This document shows, in pieces, positions 44,061 through 54,452 of a DNA stretch of 64,000 nucleotides. A program made the translations under genes and the position numbers. Below the pieces are notes generated by a model. That model did no database searches, was not told the origin of the DNA, and saw only the letters and a list, made by a program, of their open reading frames with translations. The stretch covers positions 1 to 64,000 of the forward strand of contig JAPLPD010000149.1 in the NCBI GenBank assembly GCA_026400395.1, read 5' to 3'. The DNA comes from Alphaproteobacteria bacterium (GTDB taxonomy: Bacteria; Pseudomonadota; Alphaproteobacteria; Rhizobiales; Xanthobacteraceae). Numbering within the stretch: position 1 is the first letter of the stretch; every line of letters begins with the position of its first letter.

Positions 44061-44993
44061 TTACAACCGTGCCGCCGCGAACGTGTTGCAGGCTTTGATA
44101 TTGCCTTCCTTGAAGCCGGTCGAGAACCAGCGTTGACGCTGGGCGGCGCTGCCGTGGGTGAAGCTGTCCGGCACCACCTGCCCCTGTGCCTTTCGCTGGA
44201 GCGTGTCATCGCCGATCGCCGACGCGGTCTGCAGCGCCGCTTCGATGTCGCCCGGATCGAGGAACTTGTATTTCGCCTCGGCGTGATTGGCCCATACGCC
44301 GGCGAAGCAGTCGGCCTGCAGTTCGACCATGACCTGCAAGCGATTGGACTCGACGCGGTCGCCGGAGGCGCGCTGCGCCTGCTGCACCTTCGGCAGGATG
44401 CCGAGGAGATTTTGTACGTGATGGCCGACCTCGTGGGCGATCACGTAAGCCTTGGAGAAATCGCATGCCTTGCCGCTGCAGCCGCGAAAGCGCGTCTCAA
44501 GCTCGCGGAAGAAAGAGGTGTCGAGATAGACCTCGCGGTCGTTCGGGCAATAGAACGGCCCCATCGCGCTCTGCGCCGCGCCGCAGGCCGAGTTCGTCCG
44601 GCCCGCGAACATGACAAGCTTCGGCGCGCGGTAGGTCTGGCCATCCTTGGCAAAGATGTCCTTCCACTCCACCTCGGTGCTGCCGAGCACGCGGGCGACA
44701 AACTTTCCGGCCTCATCTGTAACCGGGCCGGTGCGGCGCGCCTCCGACGGCTGTGGCGCGCGTTGCTCGTAGCCGCCGCGATCGCCCATCACCACATTGG
44801 CGCCGTTGATCAGCATCCACGGATCGATGCCGAGCGCCCAGCCGACCAGGCCCAGCACCACCATGCCGCCGATGCCAAGGCCGCCGCCGCCGATCGGCAG
44901 ACCGCCCATCCCGCCACCGCCGCCGAAGCCGCCGCCATCGTCGCCGCGACGATCTTCGACGTTGCTGCTTTCCGGCATGTCATCCAAGCGCAT
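44061..44993 (-). CDS. Neutral zinc metallopeptidase (YpfJ family)
   Basis: A 310-residue protein with a Gly-rich N terminus (DGGGFGGGGGMGGLPIGGGG), one hydrophobic segment (GIGGMVVLGLVGWALGID) and a metallopeptidase domain carrying the zinc site YVIAHEVGHHVQNLLG (HExxH), plus CPNDREVYLDTSFF and QADCFAGVWANHAE for the third ligand region. Substrate unknown. The ATG at 44993 is chosen over 45050. First gene of a pair with moaB; divergent from ccrM across a 245-nt region. Confidence 0.9.
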   Translation of the reverse strand: MRLDDMPESSNVEDRRGDDGGGFGGGGGMGGLPIGGGGLGIGGMVVLGLVGWALGIDPWMLINGANVVMGDRGGYEQRAPQPSEARRTGPVTDEAGKFVARVLGSTEVEWKDIFAKDGQTYRAPKLVMFAGRTNSACGAAQSAMGPFYCPNDREVYLDTSFFRELETRFRGCSGKACDFSKAYVIAHEVGHHVQNLLGILPKVQQAQRASGDRVESNRLQVMVELQADCFAGVWANHAEAKYKFLDPGDIEAALQTASAIGDDTLQRKAQGQVVPDSFTHGSAAQRQRWFSTGFKEGNIKACNTFAAARL

Positions 44994-45142
44994 TGCGATT
45001 CTCCGTCGCCCAACCCGGCAATTGTTGCCGGGCGTTACGTGTAAGTCCACTCACGGAATACGGCACACGCCGCCAGCCCTCACAATTCGATCCAAAACGA
45101 TATGGTTCCGCGATGTTTTGAAGGGAAGACCCTGTTGGCGCG

Positions 45143-45157
45143 TTAAGTCGATTTTTA
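45143..45157. promoter_or_regulatory. CtrA-like site upstream of ccrM
   Basis: TTAA, seven bases (GTCGATT), TTTA: matches the CtrA consensus TTAA-N7-TTAA at 7 of 8 positions, 82 nt upstream of the ccrM ATG. In Caulobacter ccrM is a CtrA target, which makes the site credible, though one mismatch and AT-rich context leave room for chance. Confidence 0.45.
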
Positions 45158-45220
45158 CCGTGAGCGGGCATTCTCCTGGTCGTCGGTTTGTAGGTCCCGC
45201 GTCGCCGGCTGCGTCGCCCA

Positions 45221-47010
<1,790 letters not shown>

Positions 47011-47020
47011 CGCCCCGCCC

Positions 47021-47977
47021 TCAGCCACCGATCGCCCCCTGCGTGTTGACGTAGAGGGCGTAGATCGAATGGCAGCCCGCCATGAACAGGCGATTTCGCT
47101 TCGGACCGCCGAAGCATACGTTAGCGGCGCGCTCCGGTAGACTGATGTGGCCGATGGGCGCGCCCTGCGGGTTGAAGATACGCACGCCGTCCAGTTCGGC
47201 GGTGCCCATGCCCCAGCCGCACCAAAGGTTGCCGTCCACATCGACGCGGAAGCCGTCCGGCGTTTCCTCCTTGGCGCAGACCACGAGTTTGCGGCCATTG
47301 GTGAGCCTGGTCCCATCAATCACGTCGAACGCGAAGATGGCGCGCGCGGTGGGCTCGCTCTCGATAACATAGAGCAGCTTCTCGTCGGGCGAGAACGCGA
47401 GCCCGTTCGGCCGCTTCACCGCGTCGGTCACCATCGCCGCCTGCCCGGTCTTGCCGTCAATGCGATAGATGCGCTGCGGCAACTCCTGTTCGCCGACTTC
47501 GCCGTTCCAGTTCCCGGTCAGACCCGCATTCATGTCGGTGAACCAGATCGAGTCGTCCGATTTCACCACGATGTCGTTCGGCGAGTTCAGGCGTTTGCCC
47601 TCGAATCGGTCCATCAGCACGGTGATGCGCCCGTCGTACTCGGTCCGCGTCACGCGCCGGCCATGCTCGGCGGTGACGAGACGGCCCTGGCGGTCGCGGG
47701 TGTTTCCGTTGGCGTAGTTCGAGGGCTTGCGATAGACGCTGGTCGCGCCGGTCTCCTCGTCCCACAGCATGATGCGGTTGTTCGGGATGTCGCTCCACAA
47801 AAGACACCGCGCGTCGCCGAAATAGACCGGCCCCTCCGCCCACGAATAGCCCTGGGACAGCCGCTCGACGCTGGCGAGCGGCACCCGGCATTTCTCGAAG
47901 CTCGGATCGAGCAGTTTCACGGCCGGGTCGGGCACCCGTTCGTTCAGCACCACCGGCGGGGTCGCGGTCGGATACAT
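47021..47977 (-). CDS. SMP-30/gluconolactonase-family lactone hydrolase
   Basis: A 318-residue six-bladed beta-propeller enzyme. Metal-site regions appear as YSWAEGPVYFGDARCLLWSD (Glu), NSPNDIVVKSDDSIWFTD (Asn and Asp) and KRPNGLAFSPDEKLLYVIES. Such proteins hydrolyse sugar or other lactones with a divalent metal. The ATG at 47977 has AAGGGAGA upstream, whereas 48037 would add a poorly matching extension. No signal peptide, so cytosolic. Forms a likely operon with the following 210-residue gene and is divergent from a VOC gene. Confidence 0.9.
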   Translation of the reverse strand: MYPTATPPVVLNERVPDPAVKLLDPSFEKCRVPLASVERLSQGYSWAEGPVYFGDARCLLWSDIPNNRIMLWDEETGATSVYRKPSNYANGNTRDRQGRLVTAEHGRRVTRTEYDGRITVLMDRFEGKRLNSPNDIVVKSDDSIWFTDMNAGLTGNWNGEVGEQELPQRIYRIDGKTGQAAMVTDAVKRPNGLAFSPDEKLLYVIESEPTARAIFAFDVIDGTRLTNGRKLVVCAKEETPDGFRVDVDGNLWCGWGMGTAELDGVRIFNPQGAPIGHISLPERAANVCFGGPKRNRLFMAGCHSIYALYVNTQGAIGG

Positions 47978-48091
47978 AGGCTCTCCCTTGCGTTCGGGCA
48001 GAGCATAGCAGGGCTGCCGGCCACGGAAGCCCCTCAACCCGACGCCGCCCCATGCTATAGTGGGCCATCACATCCTTTTGGGATCACCGAC

Positions 48092-49033
48092 ATGAACGCC
48101 ATGCAGCAGACCTTCGACCGCGCCGCCGAGGACCTCGGCAACTCCATCCATCTCGAGCACGTCAACGTCTCGATCCCCGACCAGCGCATCGCCTCGCTGT
48201 TCTACGGCGCGGGCCTCGGCCTCACCCGCGACCCGTATCTGATGGTGATGGACGACAACATGTGGATGAACGTTGGCCGCAGCCAGTTCCACCTGCCCGC
48301 CGGCAAGCCGCAGGTGTTGCGCGGCCGCACCGGCGTCGTCATCGAAGGCCGCGAGGATTTGCTCAAGCGGCTCGCCACGGTGAAGCCCAAGCTCGCCGAC
48401 ACCAAATTCGATTTCAGCGAGCACAACGACTACGTCCAGGCGACCTGCCCGTGGGGCAACACCATCCGCCTGCACGAGCCGGACGCGGCGCGCTTTGGGC
48501 GCATCAATCTCGGCATTCCCTATGTGGAATTCGATGTGCCGGTCGGCACCGCTCCTGGCATCGCCAAGTTCTACCGGGAGATGATCGATGTTCCGACACA
48601 GGTGGTGAACGGCGACGGCACCACCGCCAAGGTCAGCGTCGGCAAGAACCAGCATCTGCTGTTCCGCGAAACCGACAAGCCGCTACCGGAGTACGACGAG
48701 CACCATGTGCAAATCTACGTGGTCAACTTCTCCGGCCCGCACCAGCGGCTCGGCGCCCGCGGCCTCGTCAACCGCGAGGACCATCAGTTCCAGTACCGCT
48801 TCCGCGACATCACCGATCTCGACACCGGCAAGCACCTGTTCACCATCGAGCACGAGGTCCGCTGCCTGACACATCCGATGTACATGCGGCCGCTGATCAA
48901 CCGAAATCCGGTGCAGACCGCGCGTAATTATTCAAACGGCTACGACCAGACCTCCTGGGCGATGGAGCCGCAGCACTTCGACGACCAGCGCGAGCGGATG
49001 CGCATGCAGCAGATGGCTGCGAAGGCGAACTGA
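48092..49033 (+). CDS. VOC-family protein of 313 residues
   Basis: A two-module vicinal oxygen chelate-like protein (HLEHVNVSIPDQRIASLFYG, WMNVGRSQFHLPAGKPQVLR; second module LGIPYVEFDVPVGTAPGIAK and DEHHVQIYVVNFSGPHQRLG). Some such enzymes are extradiol dioxygenases, glyoxalases or epimerases; metal ligands are not certain here. ATG at 48092. It starts a rightward set (VOC, terminator, GST) opposite the SMP-30 gene. Function in a catabolic pathway is inferred from neighbours. Confidence 0.75.
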   Translation: MNAMQQTFDRAAEDLGNSIHLEHVNVSIPDQRIASLFYGAGLGLTRDPYLMVMDDNMWMNVGRSQFHLPAGKPQVLRGRTGVVIEGREDLLKRLATVKPKLADTKFDFSEHNDYVQATCPWGNTIRLHEPDAARFGRINLGIPYVEFDVPVGTAPGIAKFYREMIDVPTQVVNGDGTTAKVSVGKNQHLLFRETDKPLPEYDEHHVQIYVVNFSGPHQRLGARGLVNREDHQFQYRFRDITDLDTGKHLFTIEHEVRCLTHPMYMRPLINRNPVQTARNYSNGYDQTSWAMEPQHFDDQRERMRMQQMAAKAN

Positions 49034-49061
49034 GCCAGCAACGGCGTCGTTACAGCACACA

Positions 49062-49082
49062 CCCCCGGGCTTGCCCCGGGGG
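49062..49082 (+). terminator. Rho-independent terminator after the VOC gene
   Basis: Stem CCCCCGGG / CCCGGGGG with a 5-nt loop, followed by TCTTTCT. It lies 28 nt after the VOC stop and before the GST gene, so the two genes are separate transcription units. Confidence 0.8.
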
Positions 49083-49110
49083 TCTTTCTATCGGCGACAA
49101 GGGGAACGCT

Positions 49111-49731
49111 ATGATCGACTGCTACACCTGGACCACGGACAACGGCTACAAGCCGCGCATGATGCTCGAGGAAACCGGGCTCCCGCACAAAATCATTCCG
49201 GTCAACATCCGCGAAAATGCGCAGATGTCGCCGGAGTTCCTGAAGATCAGTCCGGGCCACAAGATACCGGCCATCGTTGATCATGACGGACCGGGCGGCG
49301 CTGTCGTTTCGCTCTGCGAATCCGGCGCGATCCTCAAATATCTCGGCGAGAAGTCGGGGAAGTTCTATCCGGCCGATGCCGCCGCCCGCTCCAAGGTCGA
49401 TCAGTGGCTGTTCTACGGCTCCGCGACCTTCACGACGCTGGCCCAGCAGTTCGGCCATTGGGTGGTGCGCAATCCGGAGAAGGTGCCGCCCGCGATGAAG
49501 CACTACGACGCCGTGTTGCGCGACATGCTCAGCACGCTCGACCGGCACTTGGGCGAGAACGAATACGTTGCCGGCGCCTATTCGATCGCCGACATGACCA
49601 TGTATCCCGACGTGCATCTTCACGGCGTGAAGGACATCGGCCTGAGCGACTATTCCAACCTCAAGCGCTGGCACGATGCCATCGAGGCGCGCCCGGCCAT
49701 CCAGCGCGCCTGGGGGCCGTTCCCCGCCTGA
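49111..49731 (+). CDS. Glutathione S-transferase family protein (YfcG/Ure2-like)
   Basis: A 206-residue protein. The N-terminal thioredoxin-like domain has the shape of YfcG-type disulfide-bond oxidoreductases/GSTs (IDCYTWTTDNGYKPRMMLEE, then KISPGHKIPAIVDHDGP and SGAILKYLGEKSG for the glutathione site); the C-terminal all-helical domain ends with ADMTMYPDVHLHGVKD. Cytosolic; uses glutathione for thiol chemistry or conjugation. ATG at 49111 with AAGGGGA upstream. Confidence 0.9.
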   Translation: MIDCYTWTTDNGYKPRMMLEETGLPHKIIPVNIRENAQMSPEFLKISPGHKIPAIVDHDGPGGAVVSLCESGAILKYLGEKSGKFYPADAAARSKVDQWLFYGSATFTTLAQQFGHWVVRNPEKVPPAMKHYDAVLRDMLSTLDRHLGENEYVAGAYSIADMTMYPDVHLHGVKDIGLSDYSNLKRWHDAIEARPAIQRAWGPFPA

Positions 49732-49760
49732 AGGATCGCCACCCCGCTCCTGTGCAGCGG

Positions 49761-50111
49761 CTACCGCGCCGCGGTCACCTGAATCTCGATCATCTTCGCC
49801 GGTGATTGCAGCCGCGCCTCGATGCAGGCGCGCGCCGGAGTCTGTCCCGGCACCACCCAGGCGTCCCACACCTTGTTGAACTCATCGACCACGCGGATGT
49901 CCTGGAGCCAGATCACCGCCTGCAGCAGCTTCGACTTGTCGGTGCCGCCCTGCTGCAGAAGCGCGTCGATCTTGGCCAGGATTTCCTTGGTCTGCTCGGC
50001 CACGCTCTGGCCCGCCATCTGGTCGGCGGTCAGGCCGGCCAGATAGACCGTGTCGTTGTGCACCACCACGCGCGACATGCGCGGGCCGTTCTCGAAGCGT
50101 TGGATGGCCAT
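49761..50111 (-). CDS. RidA-family enamine/imine deaminase-like protein
   Basis: A 116-residue YjgF/RidA-fold protein that forms a trimer. Conserved features are YLAGLTADQMAGQSVAEQTK, an Arg in the C-terminal GQTPARACIEARLQSP loop (the usual substrate-carboxylate Arg is RACIEA), and IEIQVTAAR. Subfamily RidA types handle reactive enamines/imines or, in catabolic clusters, related steps. ATG at 50111 (MAIQRFENGPRMSR) is preferred to 50219. Divergent from a TTT binding protein gene. Confidence 0.9.
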   Translation of the reverse strand: MAIQRFENGPRMSRVVVHNDTVYLAGLTADQMAGQSVAEQTKEILAKIDALLQQGGTDKSKLLQAVIWLQDIRVVDEFNKVWDAWVVPGQTPARACIEARLQSPAKMIEIQVTAAR

Positions 50112-50228
50112 GACGTTCTCCTGGGTTTGTCGGGCGCCTGGCGTTGACGTTGCGGCGCCTCTGGCACGCGGTAGGATGGTTATCCGGAGCATACGGGACG
50201 AATGGCGCAGAAAATTCAAGGGGATACC

Positions 50229-51197
50229 GTGGGCAGAATGATGGGCGTGCTGATTGCCGCGGCCGGCCTTGTGCTCGCCGGCCAGGGTTCATTGCGCGCC
50301 GAATATCCCGAGCGGCCGATCCGCCTGGTGCTGCCGTTTCCGGCCGGCGGCGCGGTGGATATCGTCGGGCGCATGTTCGCCGGCAAAATGTCCGATGAAC
50401 TCGGCAAGCCGATCGTCATCGAGAACAAGGCCGGCGCCGGCGGCATCATCGCGACCGACGCGGTGGCCAAGGCGCCGCCCGATGGATACACGCTGCTGCT
50501 GACCACGCCCAACCACACGATCATCGCGGCGCTGCTGCCATCGTTGCCCTACGACCCGGAAAAGGATCTCGCTCCGGTCTCGGTCCTCGCCGAGGTGCCG
50601 GAGGTGCTGGTCGCCAGCTCCGGCGCGCCGTTCACAACGTTCGGCGAGTTCGTCGAATACGCCAAAAAGAATCCCGGCACTCTCAACTACGCCTCGGCCG
50701 GCACCGGCACGCTCCCGCACGTCAGCATGGAGCTGCTGCTGCGGCGGGTCGGCGTCCAGGTCGAGCACATTCCGTATCGCGGCGCGGCGCCGGCCATGAC
50801 CGATCTTCTGGCCGGCGTGGTGCAGCTCAAGATGGACACCTTCGCGACCTCGAGCCCGCAGGTCGCCAACGGCCGGCTCCTGATGCTCGGTATCGCCGGC
50901 CGCCACCGCTCCAAGCTGATGCCCGACACGCCGACCATCTCCGAGCTCGGCCTGCCCGGCTACGAGGGCATCCTCTGGATCGCGATCATGGCGCCGGCCG
51001 GCACGCCAAAGGCCGTCATCGACAAGCTGGCCGCCGCCAGCGCCAAGGCGGCGCGCGCGCCCGACATCGTGACGTTCCTGCAGCGCGACGGGGTCGAGCC
51101 GATCGGCGGCACGCCGGAGGAACTTGGCCAGCTCATCGCGCGCGAATTACCGCAGTGGCGCGACCTCGCCAAAGCAGCCAATATCAAACTGCAATAA
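50229..51197 (+). CDS. Tripartite tricarboxylate transporter (Bug-type) substrate-binding protein
   Basis: A periplasmic binding protein of about 322 residues: YPERPIRLVLPFPAGGAVDI, IVIENKAGAGGIIATDAVAK, HIPYRGAAPAMTDLLAGVVQ and MPDTPTISELGLPGYEG. I prefer the GTG at 50229 (AAGGGG 6 nt upstream, then signal peptide GVLIAAAGLVLAGQGSLRA); the ATG at 50202 is an alternative. The amidohydrolase gene starts 38 nt after its stop, so uptake and breakdown of one compound may be linked. No membrane component of the transporter is in the window. Confidence 0.9.
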   Translation: MGRMMGVLIAAAGLVLAGQGSLRAEYPERPIRLVLPFPAGGAVDIVGRMFAGKMSDELGKPIVIENKAGAGGIIATDAVAKAPPDGYTLLLTTPNHTIIAALLPSLPYDPEKDLAPVSVLAEVPEVLVASSGAPFTTFGEFVEYAKKNPGTLNYASAGTGTLPHVSMELLLRRVGVQVEHIPYRGAAPAMTDLLAGVVQLKMDTFATSSPQVANGRLLMLGIAGRHRSKLMPDTPTISELGLPGYEGILWIAIMAPAGTPKAVIDKLAAASAKAARAPDIVTFLQRDGVEPIGGTPEELGQLIARELPQWRDLAKAANIKLQ

Positions 51198-51235
51198 TTT
51201 CCATGTAGAATCATTCTGGAAGGACACTCCCGCTT

Positions 51236-52042
51236 ATGCCGAAGCTGACCGCGGGGCCCGATCCCGAGCCGAAAAAGCCGAAGCTGAAGGCGCCGCCCGG
51301 CGCCTGCGACGCCCACATCCACCTGTTCGGGCCGGCGGCGAAATATCCGTTCGCGCCGGACAGCCCCTACATCGCCCACGACGCGCTGCCGTCCACCTTC
51401 TTCGGCGTGCAGGACAAGCTCGGGCTCTCCACCGCGGTGATCGTCAGTCCCGGCGGCTATGGCCGCAACTACTCGCTGCTCGCCGACGTGCTGGCGAAAC
51501 ATCCGGATCGGTTCCGCGGCATCGCGCTGTTGCGCGACGATACGCCGTCGTCGGAGATCGGGAGGCTGACCAAGCTCGGCGTCCGCGGCATGCGCATGAT
51601 GAGCCACGCGCGCGGCCAGCATGTGCCGAACTACTCCAGGGAAATCGCCGCCCGCGTGCATGCCCACGGCTGGCATATCCAGTTCTACGCGCACGGCACC
51701 GACATCATCGACTATGCCGACAAGCTGCTGGAGTTGCCGAACCCGATCGTGCTCGACCATTTCGCCAGCATCCCGGCGGCCGGCGGCGTCGATCAGCCCG
51801 CCGTCAAGGCGGTGCTGAAGATGCTCGACCCCTACCCGTCGGTGACGCCGCTCGCGCATGTGTTCGTCAAGCACGCGCCGGAGCGAATAGTGTGGGGCTC
51901 CGACTGGCCGCACGTCAATCTCGACGGCGTCACCATGCCGAACGACGGCGACCTGCTCGATCTGATGCTGGACTGGGTGCCGGACGCAGCCGTTCGCAAC
52001 CGCATCCTGACGCAGAATCCGAAGGCGCTGTACGGGTTCTAG
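51236..52042 (+). CDS. Amidohydrolase-family (2-pyrone-4,6-dicarboxylate lactonase-like), possibly with internal deletion
   Basis: A 268-residue TIM-barrel hydrolase of the amidohydrolase_2 type: the metal-site start CDAHIHLFGPAAKYPFAP, HIQFYAHGTDIIDYADKLLE, IVLDHFASIPA and the ending IVWGSDWPHVNLDG with the catalytic-type Asp. In relatives a block like VWVKLSG lies between VLKMLD and PYPSVTPLA; here those two segments are directly joined, so about 20 residues seem missing, in frame. That block carries conserved residues, so activity may be altered. Start ATG preceded by GGAAGGA. Follows a TTT binding protein; stops overlap mutY. Confidence 0.8.
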   Translation: MPKLTAGPDPEPKKPKLKAPPGACDAHIHLFGPAAKYPFAPDSPYIAHDALPSTFFGVQDKLGLSTAVIVSPGGYGRNYSLLADVLAKHPDRFRGIALLRDDTPSSEIGRLTKLGVRGMRMMSHARGQHVPNYSREIAARVHAHGWHIQFYAHGTDIIDYADKLLELPNPIVLDHFASIPAAGGVDQPAVKAVLKMLDPYPSVTPLAHVFVKHAPERIVWGSDWPHVNLDGVTMPNDGDLLDLMLDWVPDAAVRNRILTQNPKALYGF

Positions 52043-53151
52043 CCGCGCTTCCGCTCCGGCCTCGCCGCCAGCCCCGCGTGCGCGACAACCTTGCGCATCA
52101 CGTTGGGCAACGCCTCGCCGTGCAGGTCGGCCAGCGAAACCCAGCGCATGCCGGCGGGCGCTTTGGTCTTGGCCGGCACGCTCGCGGCATAGACGGTCTG
52201 CTGCAATGGGAAATGCGTGAAGCCGTGCTCGACCACACCCGCGAGCTTCCGCCATTTCGCCTTCAGCGGCGCCTGCGCCAGTGCGTTTTCCAACTCGTGC
52301 GCCCAGGCCGTCGATGGCACCTCGGTCATGCCGCCAAGCAGCCCCTTTTCCGGCCGCGAGCGAACCAGCACATGACCGTCGGCGCGCGTCACCACGAACG
52401 ACGCGCCGTAGCGCATCCGACCCTCGACCTTCGGTGCTTTGCGCGGAAACGTCTCGGCGTCGCCGCGCGCCCGCGCGCTGCACACCGCGATCCACGGACA
52501 AATGCCGCACGCCGGACTCTTCGGCGAGCAGATGGTGGCGCCGAGGTCCATCATGGCCTGGGTGAAATCGCCGGCGCGTTGTTGCGGCACCAGCGTCTCG
52601 GCGTGCGCGCGAATCTCCAGTTTCGCCGCCGGCAATTGCGTCTCGACCGCGAACAGCCGCGCGATCACCCGCTCGATGTTGCCGTCGATCGCAACCGCCC
52701 GGCGGCCAAACGCGATCGCAGCGATCGCCGCCGCCGTGTAGGCGCCGATGCCGGGCAGCGCGCGCAAACCCTCTTCATCGTCGGGAAAGCGTCCGCCATG
52801 TTCGCCGGCCACCGCCTTCGCGCAGGCGTGCAGGTTGCGGGCGCGGGCGTAATAGCCGAGCCCGGCCCACGCCTTCAGCACATCGTCGAGCGGCGCCGCC
52901 GCCAGCCGTCCCACATCCGGCCAGCGCGCCAGGAACTTCGCGTAATAAGGCCCGACCGCCTTCACGGTGGTCTGCTGCAGCATGATCTCCGACAGCCAGA
53001 TATGATAAGGGTCGGCTGCCTCGCCCGGCGCGGAGCGCCACGGCAGGTGGCGGCGATGCCGGTCATACCAGACGAGCAGCGCCTCGGGATCGGGGGCCAC
53101 ACCCGGCGCCGCGCGCGACTTCTTCCGGACCGCCGCACCTGCTACGCTCAT
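52039..53151 (-). CDS. mutY: A/G-specific adenine glycosylase MutY
   Basis: A 370-residue DNA repair enzyme that removes adenine opposite 8-oxoguanine. Catalytic Glu in WLSEIMLQQTTVKAVGPYY, helix-hairpin-helix LPGIGAYTAAAIAAIAFG, catalytic Asp in AIDGNIERVIAR, and the [4Fe-4S] cysteines in CSPKSPACGICPWIAVC. The C-terminal MutT-like domain (residues about 230-370) reads 8-oxoG. The ATG at 53151 (MSVAGAAVRKKSR) is chosen; longer versions run over the divergent gene. The 27-nt divergent gap with the DUF721 gene implies overlapping promoters. Confidence 0.95.
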   Translation of the reverse strand: MSVAGAAVRKKSRAAPGVAPDPEALLVWYDRHRRHLPWRSAPGEAADPYHIWLSEIMLQQTTVKAVGPYYAKFLARWPDVGRLAAAPLDDVLKAWAGLGYYARARNLHACAKAVAGEHGGRFPDDEEGLRALPGIGAYTAAAIAAIAFGRRAVAIDGNIERVIARLFAVETQLPAAKLEIRAHAETLVPQQRAGDFTQAMMDLGATICSPKSPACGICPWIAVCSARARGDAETFPRKAPKVEGRMRYGASFVVTRADGHVLVRSRPEKGLLGGMTEVPSTAWAHELENALAQAPLKAKWRKLAGVVEHGFTHFPLQQTVYAASVPAKTKAPAGMRWVSLADLHGEALPNVMRKVVAHAGLAARPERKRG

Positions 53152-53178
53152 TCTTCCGCTTTGACAGAGCCCAGCGCC

Positions 53179-53652
53179 GTGAACAAGTACCGCCCCGTCC
53201 GCAAGCTCGCCGAACTCACATCGGAGTTCATGGCGGACGCGTTCAAGAAGCAGGGCTTCGCCGCGACGGAACTCGTTACCCGCTGGAAGGACATCGCCGG
53301 CCCCGAGATCGCCGCGCACACCGAGCCGGTCAAGCTGCAATGGCCCCGCGAGGTCAACGGCGAACCGGCCGAGCCCGCCACCCTGGTGCTGCGCGTCGAA
53401 GGGCCGGTGGCCATCGAAATTCAGCATCAGTCCGCGATCATCCTGGAGCGTATCAACCGCTTTTTCGGCTGGCAGGCGGTCGGCCGCATCGTGCTGCGCC
53501 AGGCGCCGCTGACGCGGCCCAAGGCCAGGGCCGTCCCGCCGAAGCTCGACGCCGCCGAGGTGGCGCGGGTGGAAGCCACGCTCACCGCCGTGGCCGACGA
53601 CGGACTGCGGGCGGCGCTCGGGCGCCTCGGCGCCGCCGTCAAACGGCGTTAA
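53179..53652 (+). CDS. DUF721/DciA-like protein
   Basis: A 157-residue protein with a DUF721/DciA domain (residues 5-85): PVRKLAELTSEFMADAFKKQ, LVTRWKDIAGPEIAAHTEPV, LVLRVEGPVAIEIQHQSAII, and RINRFFGWQAVGRIVLRQAP. DciA helps load the replicative helicase, but many alphaproteobacterial DUF721 proteins are uncharacterised. The GTG at 53179 (VNKYRPVRK) is used; a TTG at 53161 is in frame. The C-terminal tail is Pro/Ala-rich. First of a rightward series with dsbA-like and smc, in the usual order for the group. Confidence 0.85.
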   Translation: MNKYRPVRKLAELTSEFMADAFKKQGFAATELVTRWKDIAGPEIAAHTEPVKLQWPREVNGEPAEPATLVLRVEGPVAIEIQHQSAIILERINRFFGWQAVGRIVLRQAPLTRPKARAVPPKLDAAEVARVEATLTAVADDGLRAALGRLGAAVKRR

Positions 53653-53779
53653 ATCGGCTGCGCGACCGTTTACCGGATCAACCGAACGTGACCGGGCGGC
53701 TGCCACCGGACTTGGCGAACCGGCCCGCCAATGCCACATTGCGGGCCAACACTGTGACGAACCCTCACGGAGCTTTCAG

Positions 53780-54430
53780 GTGATCACACGTCGTAACTTG
53801 CTGCTGGGCGCCAGTGTCTTGGCGATCGTTGCCGCCGCTGGCGGAAACATGCTGGACGCGCAACCGGCCGCCGCGCAGACCGTCGCCGCCGCGGACCTGC
53901 TGGTACCGCCCTCGCTCGGCGACCGCATTCTCGGCAAGGACGACGCTCCGGTCACCATCGTCGAATACGCCTCGATGACCTGCCCGCATTGCGCGGCGTT
54001 CCACGAAACCGCCTATCCGGAACTGAAGAAGCGCTACATCGAGACCGGCAAGGTGCGATTCATCTTCCGCGAGTTCCCGCTCGATCCGCTCGCCGCCGGC
54101 GCCTCGATGCTGGCGCGCTGCGCCGACAAGGATAAGTTCTACCCGCTGATCGAGACCCTGTTTCAGCAGCAGCGCCAGTGGGCGGTGGAGAAGCCGATCC
54201 CGAAGCTGCTCGCACTCGCCAAGCAGGCCGGAATGAGCGAGCAGACCTTCAACGCGTGCCTGTCCGATCAAAAGATGCTCGACGCCATGCAGGAGGAGCA
54301 GAAGCGCGCCACCGACAAGTTCGGCGTGAATTCAACGCCGACGGTGTTCATCAACGGCAAGAAGGTCGTCGGCGGCACTTCGATCGAAGAACTGGCCAAG
54401 ATCATCGATCCGCTGCTGACCAAGAGCTGA
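53780..54430 (+). CDS. DsbA-family thioredoxin-fold protein
   Basis: A 216-residue periplasmic oxidoreductase-like protein. Signal peptide with twin-arginine-like start (ITRRNLLLGASVLAIVAAAG), then the redox motif CPHC in EYASMTCPHCAAFHETAY, and the cis-proline region NSTPTVFINGKKVVGG. The CPHC motif with a DsbA/BdbD-type helical insert points to disulfide formation or to a copper/cytochrome-maturation-type role. GTG start at 53780 with TCAGG upstream. Lies before smc in conserved order; convergent with the TTT gene. Confidence 0.9.
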   Translation: MITRRNLLLGASVLAIVAAAGGNMLDAQPAAAQTVAAADLLVPPSLGDRILGKDDAPVTIVEYASMTCPHCAAFHETAYPELKKRYIETGKVRFIFREFPLDPLAAGASMLARCADKDKFYPLIETLFQQQRQWAVEKPIPKLLALAKQAGMSEQTFNACLSDQKMLDAMQEEQKRATDKFGVNSTPTVFINGKKVVGGTSIEELAKIIDPLLTKS

Positions 54431-54452
54431 TCCGCTTAATCAAACGGCTATA

